Assembly (NCBI RefSeq): GCF_000003815.2 | Contig: NC_049988.1 | Location: 14,639,982 to 14,703,981, forward strand | From: Branchiostoma floridae | Lineage: Eukaryota > Chordata > Leptocardii > Amphioxiformes > Branchiostomatidae | Length of the DNA: 64,000 nt | Direction of reading: 5' to 3' | Part shown: positions 12,001 through 22,696 of the stretch, in pieces | Numbering within the stretch: the first letter of the stretch is position 1 | Layout of the letters: each line of letters begins with the position of its first letter | The notes under the pieces: generated by a model | The model's input: only the letters and a program-made list of their open reading frames with translations | What the model was told of the DNA's origin: nothing | Database searches by the model: none | Program-made: the position numbers and the translations under genes

Positions 12001-14686
12001 TGAGCGCAATTTTCTTCTATCAGTGTTTTTTTTTCAATGGTTAACACACGTTCCTCCATATTTGCGATGGCTATCATTCCATCTTGTTCAATGAGTTTCC
12101 TTATTTATTGTATATCTATTTTGTAGTTTCACAATAGAGTCATGGATCCGTCTGACCGGAGAGGCGGCCGACTCCAAGATGCCTGTGATCTGTACTCTGA
12201 ACAACAGACTCTGCATGTTCGTAGAGAACGGGTAGGTCACATGGACTAGTGTTTTTGATAGAAGACAAAAGTGAATTGTACAAATAGGTATAGCTTACAA
12301 CTTCACAACCAGTAACACAAACTAGATGACTCAAAAGGCAGTAAACTAGATTCTGTTTGAAGAAATGTTGAAGTTGACCCCAAACGCCACGTGATTTGTG
12401 ATGTCAAATATTCTGTTTGGGAAATGGCCTCAGTTTTCTTTATCTTCATTGTCAACGTTAGGACCCTCTGGGAGCTAGTATTTCGTGATTTCACCTTTCC
12501 TAAAAAGACTAACGCGCAACGAACTACCGTCAATACCTCTCTTTCGGGTGATACGTTGTCAGGTTTCTAACGACGTTGTAACAACTGTCATGATTTGGTC
12601 TTGTTAAAAGATTGGGAAAATAAATGCACACACGGAAGTCTGGATCCTACATACAGTCAATACAGCGTGGCTTATTATAGAAGAAGACGAAAAGAGTATA
12701 CATTTAATTCTGTTGACGGTTACCCTGTACGTGTAACGTTTTTTCTCAGCTGTTGTTTTTCTTTTCAAAGTTTCCTATACGGAAGGCTTGGGACCAGCGT
12801 TGTGCAATCGTATACCGACATCCCAGCAGAATGTTGGTGTCATATTACCCTTCTGTATGACGCACAAGGTAGGGATTCATGATAAATGGCTTTCTTACTT
12901 TTTTGTGGTGTGATATTTCCTATTTCGGCAAACGCAAGCAGATCAAAACCATCATTTTAACTCAAGTAACCAGAATGGCAGGAATTTAAAGGAGTTTCAT
13001 CACAACACGGTATTGCTGGCATATTGCGTATCTATGGTTACGAACAAATGACCTTGTCAATTGACTTCCTTTACATTTAACTTCAGATAGTCATAGTTCA
13101 AATTGTTAGATATAACTTCTTTGACAGTAGTTGTAAGATGAAATATCTTTGATACAATTGTGTCTATCTATAACAGAATGGCAGCTGTCTCTCTACATAA
13201 ATGGTTCTTTGGAGACAAGTACGTCGGCAGTCACTCCTTTAGCCTGGGTATGTATACGTATATGCTAAAGTGTTCTATTCATATGAAATAGTGTCCATAA
13301 GACACTACAGACCGAAGAAAACTGTTGACTGTTGATGCAGTCAAAAATTCGTGACGTGAAAGACAATAGTTACTGAAATTGTAGCTTCTATTGCAGTACC
13401 AAGGAAAGCCACCAGGGGGCTAAAATTTACCTTTGTCTTCCCAACACATACCACATATCATCTCCATCCATCCAATGGTTCATAAATAATACTGTCAACT
13501 AATAGGCGGAAGCACACACACACACACACACATACACACATACACACACACACACACACAGACACAAACACACACACACACAGACATTAACACTCAAAAT
13601 AATATCTTCATATTTCATGAAGGTAACATTGATAAGTGAAGATAATAGTATTAGACTTGACTTATACCTGCTACGCAGCACCTGCTACATGACTTTTTTT
13701 TTCCGATGTCTTCAAATATCCAGACCGGAAACGACACAAATGTGTACATCGGAAGAGACGAAAACGACTTCTTTAACGGAACGATGGACGACATTCGGTT
13801 GTACGGCATCAAGCTTCAGGAGACGGAGATTGCCGAAGACGCCCGAACGTCTGACCGTCTGCGGCAGTTTCACAGAGGCTTCCTGAACGCACAGTTTACC
13901 GTGGACAACGAGAAGATGGATGGTAAAGGCACATTCGTCATATCCAGGGTTTTATCACGTGATAGTCTCATGATCTTATCACGTGATGATCACGTGATTT
14001 TTTGATGACCTCGTGATTCATGTCCCGTGATGATCACGTGGTTTGATTTGAAAGCAAGTCTGTTTATTTCTGGGGAAATCAAAGAGACATCATAAACGAT
14101 TACTATTATGCGGTTTATTGCTTGACGATGGGAGGACTGCAGTATAATTTACATTTTCCTTCCAGAATGAGAAGCCATATAATTTTGTATAATCATGCAA
14201 AACATCGACTTATTTTGGTTTCTATTGGCTAGTAAAAGAGCAGTGTTTTCCCTCTCTTAACCCTCCTTAGGGTTACTTTTATTGTTATATCAAGATGCAC
14301 ATTTATCGGAACAAAGGTAATGATATGCAGATGTGCAATGTGCATGTAATTTTGAGAGGAGATTGTGATTCTGATGTGGCGCATTCATTTAGTATCATGG
14401 TTTGTATTATTTGACAACGTTTATGCTCCACTCTCCATCTTGAATGATGGCAACAACAGGCTCTTATTAGGCTTTATTTAACAAAATTGAACAAAAATAT
14501 GAAAATTTCTTACCCTTCTTTCCAGCAACGATGCTGCTTGATGTCGGTATCCATGGACACCATGGGAAGATCGTTGGCAGTCCTGTTCTCGTTCCCAGTG
14601 CAGTAGACCAGGCGAGACACCAACTCCCGAGTGCGAAGAAAAGACGACGGAGATCGGCGGTGGAGGACGCGCACGAGGAATTGTGA
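1..14686 (+). CDS. Thrombospondin-like extracellular mosaic protein (5'-truncated by window): discoidin, Cys-rich/EGF, TSP type 3, TSP-C, LamG
   Basis: Probable secreted matrix protein. I joined 28 exons with consistent phases: <3-116, 327-470, 712-868, 1275-1438, 1814-1879, 2210-2309, 2949-3128, 3743-3870, 4286-4420, 4755-4829, 5039-5188, 5485-5589, 6125-6232, 6600-6759, 7266-7431, 8421-8506, 8725-8820, 9291-9457, 9659-9710, 9831-10021, 10421-10593, 11080-11223, 11643-11723, 12127-12231, 12771-12868, 13177-13247, 13724-13922, 14526-14686 (about 1191 residues here). Exons 1-3 are an F5/8C discoidin fold. Exons 4-7 are cysteine-rich with CPxGxY-type motifs. Exons 8-11 are EGF-like (DVDEC). Exons 12-18 carry Asp-rich calcium-binding type 3 repeats such as [11 protein letters not shown]. 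Exons 18-22 match the thrombospondin C-terminal domain ([27 protein letters not shown]). Exons 23-27 form a LamG-like jelly roll ([19 protein letters not shown]). The C-terminus has a polybasic KKRRRR ten residues before the stop. Known thrombospondins normally end at TSP-C. The N-terminus and signal peptide lie outside the window. Confidence 0.88.
2617..2670 (+). repeat. Decayed copy of an exon start inside the preceding intron
   Basis: This stretch repeats the polypyrimidine/acceptor region and the first codons of the exon at 2949-3128 (DYCVPCPAG becomes a similar but diverged reading that soon meets a stop). It lies about 320 bp upstream of the real exon and keeps the acceptor AG. It looks like a partial tandem duplication that decayed, not a used exon. 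Confidence 0.6.
5611..5894. mobile_element. Palindromic MITE-like element, family A, copy 1
   Basis: Long imperfect terminal inverted repeats begin GGGTTCACAC and end GTGTGAACCC; each arm continues with AAGTCCGTATGAGGTCC or its complement. It has no coding capacity. It sits in an intron of the thrombospondin-like gene. A second copy is at 47394-47628 in the C-type lectin gene, and an internal fragment occurs near 59769-59803. This fits a non-autonomous DNA transposon; its superfamily cannot be told from two copies. Confidence 0.75.
7470..7651. mobile_element. MITE-like inverted repeat
   Basis: The first roughly 50 bases, beginning CATTATGGATTAACTAAAC, reappear inverted at the end with a few mismatches (TTTAGTTTATCCATAATG). 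It is about 182 bp, non-coding and intronic in the thrombospondin-like gene. Interpreted as a miniature inverted-repeat transposon. Confidence 0.65.
7692..7967. mobile_element. MITE-like inverted repeat
   Basis: About 275 bp with imperfect arms of roughly 100 bases, running from TTTTACACAACCAC to GTGGTTGTGTAAAA, with an inner ATTGTACCGCAGCA pair. It is non-coding and lies only about 40 bp after the previous inverted repeat in the same intron. Confidence 0.65.
10085..10148 (+). mobile_element. 5'-truncated LINE 3' tail
   Basis: The sequence TTGTACCATGTACAAATG followed by GCAATAAAGTTC and short ATTC repeats nearly matches the tail of the retroelement remnant at 20640-20700. It has no coding part. 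It fits a heavily 5'-truncated non-LTR retrotransposon inserted in an intron. Confidence 0.6.
13381..13486 (+). repeat. Dispersed repeat (GCAGTACCAA family), copy 1
   Basis: This shares ordered blocks (GCAGTACCAAGGAAAGC, AGGGGGC..AAAAT, CCATCCATCC) with copies at 51229-51375, 55012-55160 and, on the other strand, 57110-57250. It is non-coding. It resembles a SINE- or MITE-like dispersed repeat; the class is not resolved. Confidence 0.5.
13511..13583. repeat. CA microsatellite
   Basis: Interrupted (CA)n/(ACAC)n simple repeat in an intron of the thrombospondin-like gene, about 140 bp before the last-but-one coding exon. Confidence 0.9.
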
Positions 14687-14847
14687 ATTGCTGTAGATAT
14701 TAGTGGTGTATTTCATTTTGTATATTTTGTCACATTTTATACGTAAAATGTATATATAGATATATAAATATCATGTGTTTTTGTACCTTCTCTTGTTTGG
14801 TAACAAAGGATCAGTGGTCTGTTTATCATTTTATTCGCAAAATCACA

Positions 14848-14895
14848 AATAAACAGTTTATGTTTTTATAGTTTCTGCTGTTGGTCAACAATAAA
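14848..14895 (+). promoter_or_regulatory. Poly(A) signals of the thrombospondin-like gene
   Basis: Two AATAAA hexamers, at 14848-14853 and 14890-14895, lie 160-210 bp after the stop codon at 14684-14686 in AT-rich DNA. They are the likely 3' end signals of the gene. Confidence 0.5.
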
Positions 14896-17800
14896 TAATC
14901 ATTTCGGATTGTATTTGGGTAAAATCTTAATCATGCTTGTCGTTGTTATTATTATTATAGATCCTAAGCGAGCTAATAAAATACAGTATAAAAGAATAAG
15001 CATTTTCATGTATGAGCCGTACAGTAACCTCTATGGAAACGGAGGTATTATAATCAGTTGGTGTGTAGAAGTATAGTTTCTACTCTGTGTAGATCATCGT
15101 GTGTGTGCGCGTGCGCGTCCGGCGGAATATTCTAGAACCTCTGGATAGATTGCGATGATATTTGCCTATATTGGTATTGGGTGGGCCGACTACTCTCGTT
15201 TCGCAGCCAGGGGCTGAAATACGGTATGGTGCTTCTAAACATTCTGGTACCCATAGTGTTCTTAAGTCTAATTCAAGGCCATGCGCCATAACGACACCAT
15301 GGTGACGGATGTTAGAAAAGTCAAAAGAAAAAAAGTCTACCCGACTTACTGAGGAACCTGCATCTGAAGGCCCTTCAAGTAGAGCCTACATAGATACATC
15401 ACATACATATTCATACTCTTTATCGAGTTGAAGCACCGCTTCCGCTTCCAGTGTGATCTATCTTTCATCATTTCAGTGAGGTCCTTGTCACATAGTCCAC
15501 TTTCTGATTCAATAAGTTCTTTAGCGTGAGGTATGGAAGGCCTCTTTAACTGTTACTCTTTAGATTAACTTCTCCTGTTTGCTTTAATTCTGGGCACCAA
15601 AAGAGCAGTTTACCGGCTGGTTCACCATGTCAAATAACATGTCCAGCAAGGCTTAACCGGCGTTGCCTGACTTCAATTGAAATAGATGGAAGAGTCCCAT
15701 ACAGTTCTTTGTTTAGTAGAGCCTAGTTCTATATAATTCGGACAAAAAACTGTTCATTTTGCGAACAGTCTAAAGTATTGAATAGAAGTAACCGAATGTT
15801 TTGTTTTTTACCGTACCTAGTGTTCCTTTTTTTCACTAATTTGTGAATTTCTTGATGGAGAAGTATTCCCTGTTGACCCCAGACTTTAAAACATTCATTC
15901 AATAGACAATACTCATCATCATCATCATCGGTCGACGTGATCAAATGTAGACATGTTCGCACATGTCTACACACGACGGGGTTATACCGCCCCTTACGGG
16001 GTGACATACCCTTTCGTAGGCTAATTACAAGACGGGGATGCGCCAAGACAATACTAAGGTCTTTATCTCATAAAAAAAGTTGAGTCAGAAATAAAATTTA
16101 CTTTTGGTGTTTTCATCACCTCAAAGACGGCCCAAAATCCAAATCTGGGGATAAGTGTAAAAATGACCTAGTTTCAGGGACAGCCATACGGTTGAGGAAA
16201 TACATACAAACTTAAGCAAGAATGCAGATGGTAGACAATAGTAAGGTCTACATTTGACAGAAATATGAGGCAAAGAAACATTTTAGTTGTCAGATTTCGT
16301 TCGTCAAAGTTAGCCAAAAAATCACATTTTTTCCAAAATCACGGAAAGTGACCTACGTCTTGTTGCAACCACACGCTAACAAAATGATAAGCCGAACTTT
16401 GCAAGGATTCATTTAATAGCTATCTCATGTATCTTTACCTGTTGTAAATTTCAATCAAAAATATTTACCACTTTGAGATTTATTGCTCCTCAAATTTGGG
16501 CAAAAAATTACGTTTTTGATGCCTGTAAACATGGTATTGTTTTGAGGCTGCCCATAGACTGAAAGCTACATGTACATCAACATCACGCCAAAATGGTACA
16601 AGCCTAAACATCATTCTAACAAGATCCTTTCCATTTTTTGGTGCGTTAAAGCATTTGGCGGTGATCGGGTCCTAAACTTGGCCAATTTCCATGTTGCTGA
16701 CATGCAAAAATCTGTGAAAATGGCCTCAAAACTTGTTTGGGCTGTTGCCATGGCAACAATGAGTTTTGACCGGAAAGAAAGCTATTTTGAGGCGTTTTGG
16801 GCCAAGTACTATCACTGTGCAAAATATGAGCCAAATCTATTTTTTGACCCTGAGCACTGTTGTTTGATTCTTACAGACATTTGCTCTTAAGAACCTGCGT
16901 GGATAGGTGTTGTTTGACCTGACGGTCCTCCTAGGCCTCGATTTTCGGCCTTCTGGTGGCCGACCGTGGTACTGCAGCAGAGTCAGAACGTCCGCTGTAA
17001 TATCTGATCATTTATGAACCTATGGATGCATGGATTATTTCTACATGAAATATGGCTGTTAATAATGTCTCTTACATGTTTCTTGTTTATGATCATTTCT
17101 TCATGAAGTTTTCCCTTGGTAATCAATCTCTTTTCATACTTCGTGTGATGTTAACCCTTGTCCTGCTTAGAGTTCTGTATACCAATTTACCCCCCCCCCC
17201 CCCCCCTAATTAGCTGTTTGATTAATCAGATTAAAACTTGACCTATTTCGTATATATACCGGCTTAGCATATGGGGTGTACTCCAAGCGAATACACTGGT
17301 ACAAATGAAACACAGACGATGATATTAATTCACAATTATATTGTATATTCAATATAAACATCAACAAAGCATCAACAAATGTATTGAAGTCTCTCTTTAT
17401 ATCTTACTAGAAGAGTTCAAATAAACCTCAGTTAATATATATGAGGAACAAATAACACAAATTAGAAACAACATGTTTCAGTCGACCTCTCTCTACTTTC
17501 AATACATCAATCTACTCTGAATTCATGCATTGAATGGTACTAAAACGAGAGCATGATAAAATTACCTTCGAGAGGACTTATGCACATGTATGCGAGGTTT
17601 ATATTTAACAGCACATATACATGTCATGTATCTGCCTGTAAAGTCAGCTCAACATTTTAATGATAATGTAGCAAATGAGAGTCTCTTGAAGCAGAGTTAC
17701 GACCGGCATGTTTGGATGCTAGTATGAAAGATGTGAAGGTCACTTTGCAGTGCATTGTGGTAGTATGGTGACACGTTGCCACTCAGTGCTTATAATCGCC

Positions 17801-20239
17801 GTTTGACACGCTAATATCAGTCTGGTGTAATAGATTCCAGCGTTGTGTCCTCTCCAAACTCCGGAATTTGTTGTGTTCTCGTTATGATCAGTGTGTGTAA
17901 AACACAGAGATTACCACTTCTGTGTGGATGCCATCCATTGGACGACCGCTAGGTGGTACGATCTTTTCAGACTGCATTCTGCCGTGTTCTAGATTTGCCA
18001 TGCACACGGGACATGTGTCTTTAACAGTAGGTTGTAGATTCATCTCAATGTGATGATGGCTTTCTTTCCACTTTCTCATGTGGCACAAAAGAGTCAAACA
18101 GCAGCAATAGTTCAAAGATTGTGTAGATTCAAGCTCTTCTCTGTATGACTCCTTTTGATAATGTCCGCAACATTCCATTGTTACCGCTTGTACAAGTTTA
18201 GCATGTTTTGTCTTTGAAGTGGAAAACAACATACCAAGCTAGAGAAAGAGTTTCTTATCAATGTGAACATAAAAGAAAGGTTTACCAGTTGTCTTGTTGT
18301 AGTTGTTTCTTCACACACTTGGTAGTGTGCTGTGACATTTTAAACTGGCTATAGAACTTATATAGATATATGTGCCTTAAACAGGGCATCAAATTCATCT
18401 TTTTGAAATAGAAGATTTAGTAAAGGTTCCTCTTGTAAATCATAATAGTCAAAGAGAATGGTTCAAACATTCTGTCCATTTGGATTCCTCTCTTCGAATT
18501 CTCTATCGACAATTCCCAAGCCATGCCAATGTTAATCAGTTACATACATGTACATAATATTAGCACAACATTTCCAAAGTTGGGTACATGTAACAGAACC
18601 TATGGTCAATCAAGCCTCGTCTCACAGTGGTACAAATATGTCAAGAAGAAACAGTGGATCACATCTAAAGATGTGCAACCTTGCCTTGAGGTGATGTCTC
18701 TTCTCCTGTTTGTGATGTGACATATTCTGAGAGGACTCTCAAACATATATGGTAGAGAATATATACGTACCATTGAATGTCCCATACATTAAATGATACC
18801 ATGAAAGGCATGATATGTACATTATATACAGGTTTGTCATCATCTATGCTAGAGTTCTCCTCAACGGACCATACAAAGTACCAAATGTGATACATGTGAT
18901 ATATATGTGATATATATTGACAATAGTGGTTCTACCAAAGACTGCAAAGCGCTAGCATAATCTCTAGTAGACTACATACTAGGGCTAAGTTGATGTTGCA
19001 CAAGTTACCAAACATTATGTAACGTAGTCAATTATTCTTGAATAGTAAAGCTATTACATTATAAAAAACCAACTTGCCGTTGGTAAAGTGCAGCAACATC
19101 GTGTTTCATCATGTACAATGACTGGTACCACAACTACATGTATGGATTCGCTACTGTCCTAGAATAGACATTGTTGCTATAACTAGCAATTTCTTTTACT
19201 TTTCAATTACAAAATGCACACACCTGAATATGTGTCAGATAATCTAATGTGATCTTAACATAAACGAAGAAAATGATGACAAAGTAACAAACACAAACAC
19301 ACACACACACACACACACACACATTTGGAATAACTTATAAAGAGGTGTTTGTGTTCAGAACGCAAACACCTCTTTTTCAAAAGTAGCTGAAACAAACTTT
19401 TTGTATAATCAACACCTCCAGAATAAGACAGACGTTTTCATATGAGCGTCGATTTAGGTCGTATTCTTTGAAGTGTACGTAAATTCATCAATTTCATTTT
19501 TTTATCTTGATAGATCTTCGTCTTCCAAGACATTGATAATGAAAGTGAAACCAATCTTTCTCGTAATGTATATGTCAGCTTTTTCTTTTTTTACTAAATT
19601 GTCTATAAATCAAATTTCACAAAGACTGGCTTGAACTGTAAGTTCCAACACAAAAGAATTACGATTGATAATAAACCATTTTGCCATTTTAAAAGTGTGT
19701 TATGTTTGCACAAAATTTTGTTTGCAACCTTTTTTTTTCAAAAGTCACCAAATTGTGTTTGACTCCAACCAGGAGATACGTTCCCCCATTTTGCTGATTT
19801 CTGACGTATGGCAACAGAACTTAATTTTTATTTCCAAATTTCTTTATTGATATTCCAGACCTATGAATTTTTATTGCTTTTCATTTTTCTCCAACAAAAG
19901 ATGCCATCTTTGTTAGTTATATGCTACTTCGTCTTGAGATAAGAGCACGAAGTAGAAAAGGCGATTGGTTAGTTTGGAACAATCAATATTTTATAACAAA
20001 TCTCCAAATAGTGTGGTTTTGAAATGACGAGCTTTCTGCAGTAGATTTAGTTGCGAGCTTGTATAAAAGCATGCTCGCATTTAAATTATATATTGTACAT
20101 GAAGGTTCGTTTTTGGGATCGCTTGTTTTTTTTTTAAACTAAAACAATGAAAAATCTCAAGAGTCTGTTACGAACAACTGAAAAAAGAATTTGAAAATAA
20201 GAGAACCGTTTTTATTTGTAAATTCTTAGCTATTCAGTA
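14896..20239. other. Gene-poor region with scattered repeats
   Basis: I see no supported gene here. It contains a run of 17 C at 17190-17206, a CA microsatellite at 19292-19322, and a perfect 14-bp palindrome GTTGCCATGGCAAC at 16744-16757 that matches the palindromic RFX (X-box) consensus. Reading frames of 60-114 codons are scattered with no recognisable domain or splice structure. Confidence 0.6.
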
Positions 20240-21830
20240 GCCATAAATTGAATATTGAAACAGGCAGATATTACAATGTAGCCCCTGACCAAAGGTTCTG
20301 CCCTTTCTGTCCAAAGCATATTGAAGATGAATTTCACTTTTTAATGGAATGTTCTAAATACACTATTTTACGTAATGAGCTATTCACATTTCTAGAATCT
20401 ATTACAGCAGATTTCAAGAACCTCGATGCTAAAGACAGATTTGTATATATCTTTAGATGCCACAACTCCCATAATGCAAAGTTAGGCAAATATATCAAAG
20501 ACTGCTTTGTTATTAGAAAGAATAATGAAAGCCATGATTAGCCCAACTCGATTGTAACATTATATCTTGTTTTAGCCCTTTTTGCTATGTTAATAAGGAT
20601 GTTAAGTCTTATTCTATACACCTATTTTGTACTTTGTGCAATAGTTGTTGCCATACATTGTACCATGTACAAATGTCGTGCAATAAAGTTCTATGCTATT
20701 CTCAAATCACCGCCGAAACAACAAGACGGTTTCTTTGATGGCAAAAATAACACCCAGCTAAGGAAATTGTCCTCATTTTTCAGTAGCTCATTTGTAAACA
20801 TTACCAAATGTAAGCATCTACATATTGTCTTTCATGTTTAGATTGCTAAGCCAAGCTTTTTTATATCATTTTGAAAAAAAAGAAGCATTTTATTCGGAAA
20901 ATGACAGATTCAATTCAGGGCGATGTGTGGCGAATTTCTTAAGCGAACCATTGGGCTGAGTACCTTATGGTTTTTTCACAGGTTTGTTATATTTTTTTGC
21001 CGTCGTATATTACTTTAAATATCAACACAACAGCAACACAAACCATAGTCCCTATTTTTTGTGATACTGATTAAATTGTATTGTCATCAGTTTCAGCTTT
21101 TCAAATTAAGGTAAGATTTTCACAACGCACCAGATTTTCTTGATTTCTGAAGAAAGCTACTGGTTTGCACTTCGTCATTGATATCCAAGCACCAAGACCA
21201 ACGAATTTTCATTGTTTTCTTTCCACAAGATGTTTAACTGAAAAGCCCTAAGCCATCTTTATGAACTATATGTCATGAGCATGTAATATTTAATCGCCCC
21301 CTTATTTTTGATTGCTGATTTTTTGCCTTGTATTCCAATGGATTTATTTGGAACAGTATCAAATTTTTATCACAAATTCTCAAGTTGTGTGATTTTTTTA
21401 GATAACAATCTTTCCTATAGTGCTTTTAATTGCGAACTTATATTGATATAAATGCATGCTTTAATGCAAATAGATATGCATAATAGGTATGCATAAGTAC
21501 ATGTAGCTGTGTTTGTGGGCCTCTTGGACTTTGTTCAAACCTGAAATCCCTACAAAAGATAACGTCACAAACAGCCACAGGAGGACTTTAAAAATGTGAA
21601 TGCCGCTGTGATATGAAAATTCATATTCCTGCTGACGCAGTAGTAACATCAATTATTTAATCACCAGCGAAATACGGCAACTATAAAGAATATTCCCAAT
21701 TGCCCCCATTTTTCAGTCGCTCATTTGTAAACATCACCAATTATTGTACACACCGACAGAAAAGTGTTTTCTCGCCTTTCATCTTTAGATTGCTAGACCA
21801 GGCTCTTGATAAGTAGAATAAAAAGAAATC
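19730..21830. repeat. Diverged tandem duplication
   Basis: Two similar blocks occur in the same order. One is 19730-20110 plus 20700-20870; the other is 21110-21480 plus 21655-21830. Shared landmarks are TTGCGA(G/A)CTT, TTTTTCAGT(A/C)GCTCATTTG and TTTAGATTGCTA. The first block is interrupted by the reverse-transcriptase remnant at 20240-20705, so that insertion may be younger than the duplication. Neither block shows coding potential. Confidence 0.55.
20240..20705 (+). mobile_element. Non-LTR retrotransposon 3' fragment (C-terminal ORF2 remnant)
   Basis: The frame at about 20248-20541 encodes the C-terminal segment found after the reverse transcriptase in several LINE clades, with a zinc-knuckle-like CPFC..H.....C pattern (RFCPFCPKHIEDEFHFLMEC). 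The reading ends at a stop. It is followed by a short 3' tail with GCAATAAAGTTC. The endonuclease and RT core are missing, so it is a dead 5'-truncated copy. The same tail occurs at 10085-10148. Confidence 0.8.
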
Positions 21831-22696
21831 GTGCCGCTATTTTGAAAAAACTAATTGTCAAACTGGTGGTCGACAATGTACACTTTTTTCAAAGCTACTA
21901 CCGTAAGCTACGGAACTAGAAAATGACAACTTTCTGTTGGAAATAAAGCCAATTCCTACACTCCCTTCTCATTGATAAGTACTATCATTTAAGGACGGGT
22001 CGTAGCTGTTTGTCTCAGGGGAGTTTGCGGTACATCATTCGAAGTCCCTCTAAAGTCATCCTGGCTGTGTGTTTCTCCTTTTGGCCACAGCAAGTAAATT
22101 TTATGGATGACATCCTCTGCAGACTACAAAAATAGTGCGATAGGGCGGAAAGAAACAAGATGGGTGAAAAAAACAAGATGGCTACATTTTCAAAAATAGG
22201 CACCATAAAGTTGTGATGACTGTTGTAAAAAGAATTAAAGGGATAAAACATGGTATCAGAGCCAACAAGGCATTCATTCCTGTATTTAAGACGTGTACTG
22301 GTGTGGTAAAAGTGACACTAGTGTGGTAGACTGGCATCACCAACAAAGTTGGTAGCCACACTCATAGCTTCCATACTGGTGTCACTTTTACAACTATCCA
22401 ACAAGTTTCATTTCTACAACTACAGTCCTGAGTACCTCGCAAGTGGCAATTTCAAGTACAATTATTAGGCTACAACACTATATTTGCTCATTTTGGTACT
22501 TTATCCGTCATGTTGACCATCCCCGCAGAAGAAAAAAAATCTTTCTTTTTTTCTGAAATCGGGCGAAAACTAATGCGCGCGCTGATGTCATCCATAAAAT
22601 TTACTTGCTGTGGCCTTTGTTGCAACCTGATTAGTGCAACCTTCGATTCTATGCGGAGTATATCATGCAAAATCGCACGTTCAGAGCCAGAACAAT
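20871..22696. other. Intergenic DNA downstream of the LRR receptor
   Basis: No gene is supported. A 32-bp perfect inverted repeat pairs 22081-22112 with 22586-22617, with weaker similarity outside it, suggesting an old inverted-repeat element of roughly 600 bp. Part of this span is probably the 3' UTR of the receptor gene on the minus strand. Confidence 0.5.

Noticed and set aside
17888-18232. 114-codon minus-strand open frame with several Cys/His pairs (TCPVC)
   Set aside because: It has a real ATG, but no recognisable domain, no splice context and low-information sequence. The chance length is plausible in this region.
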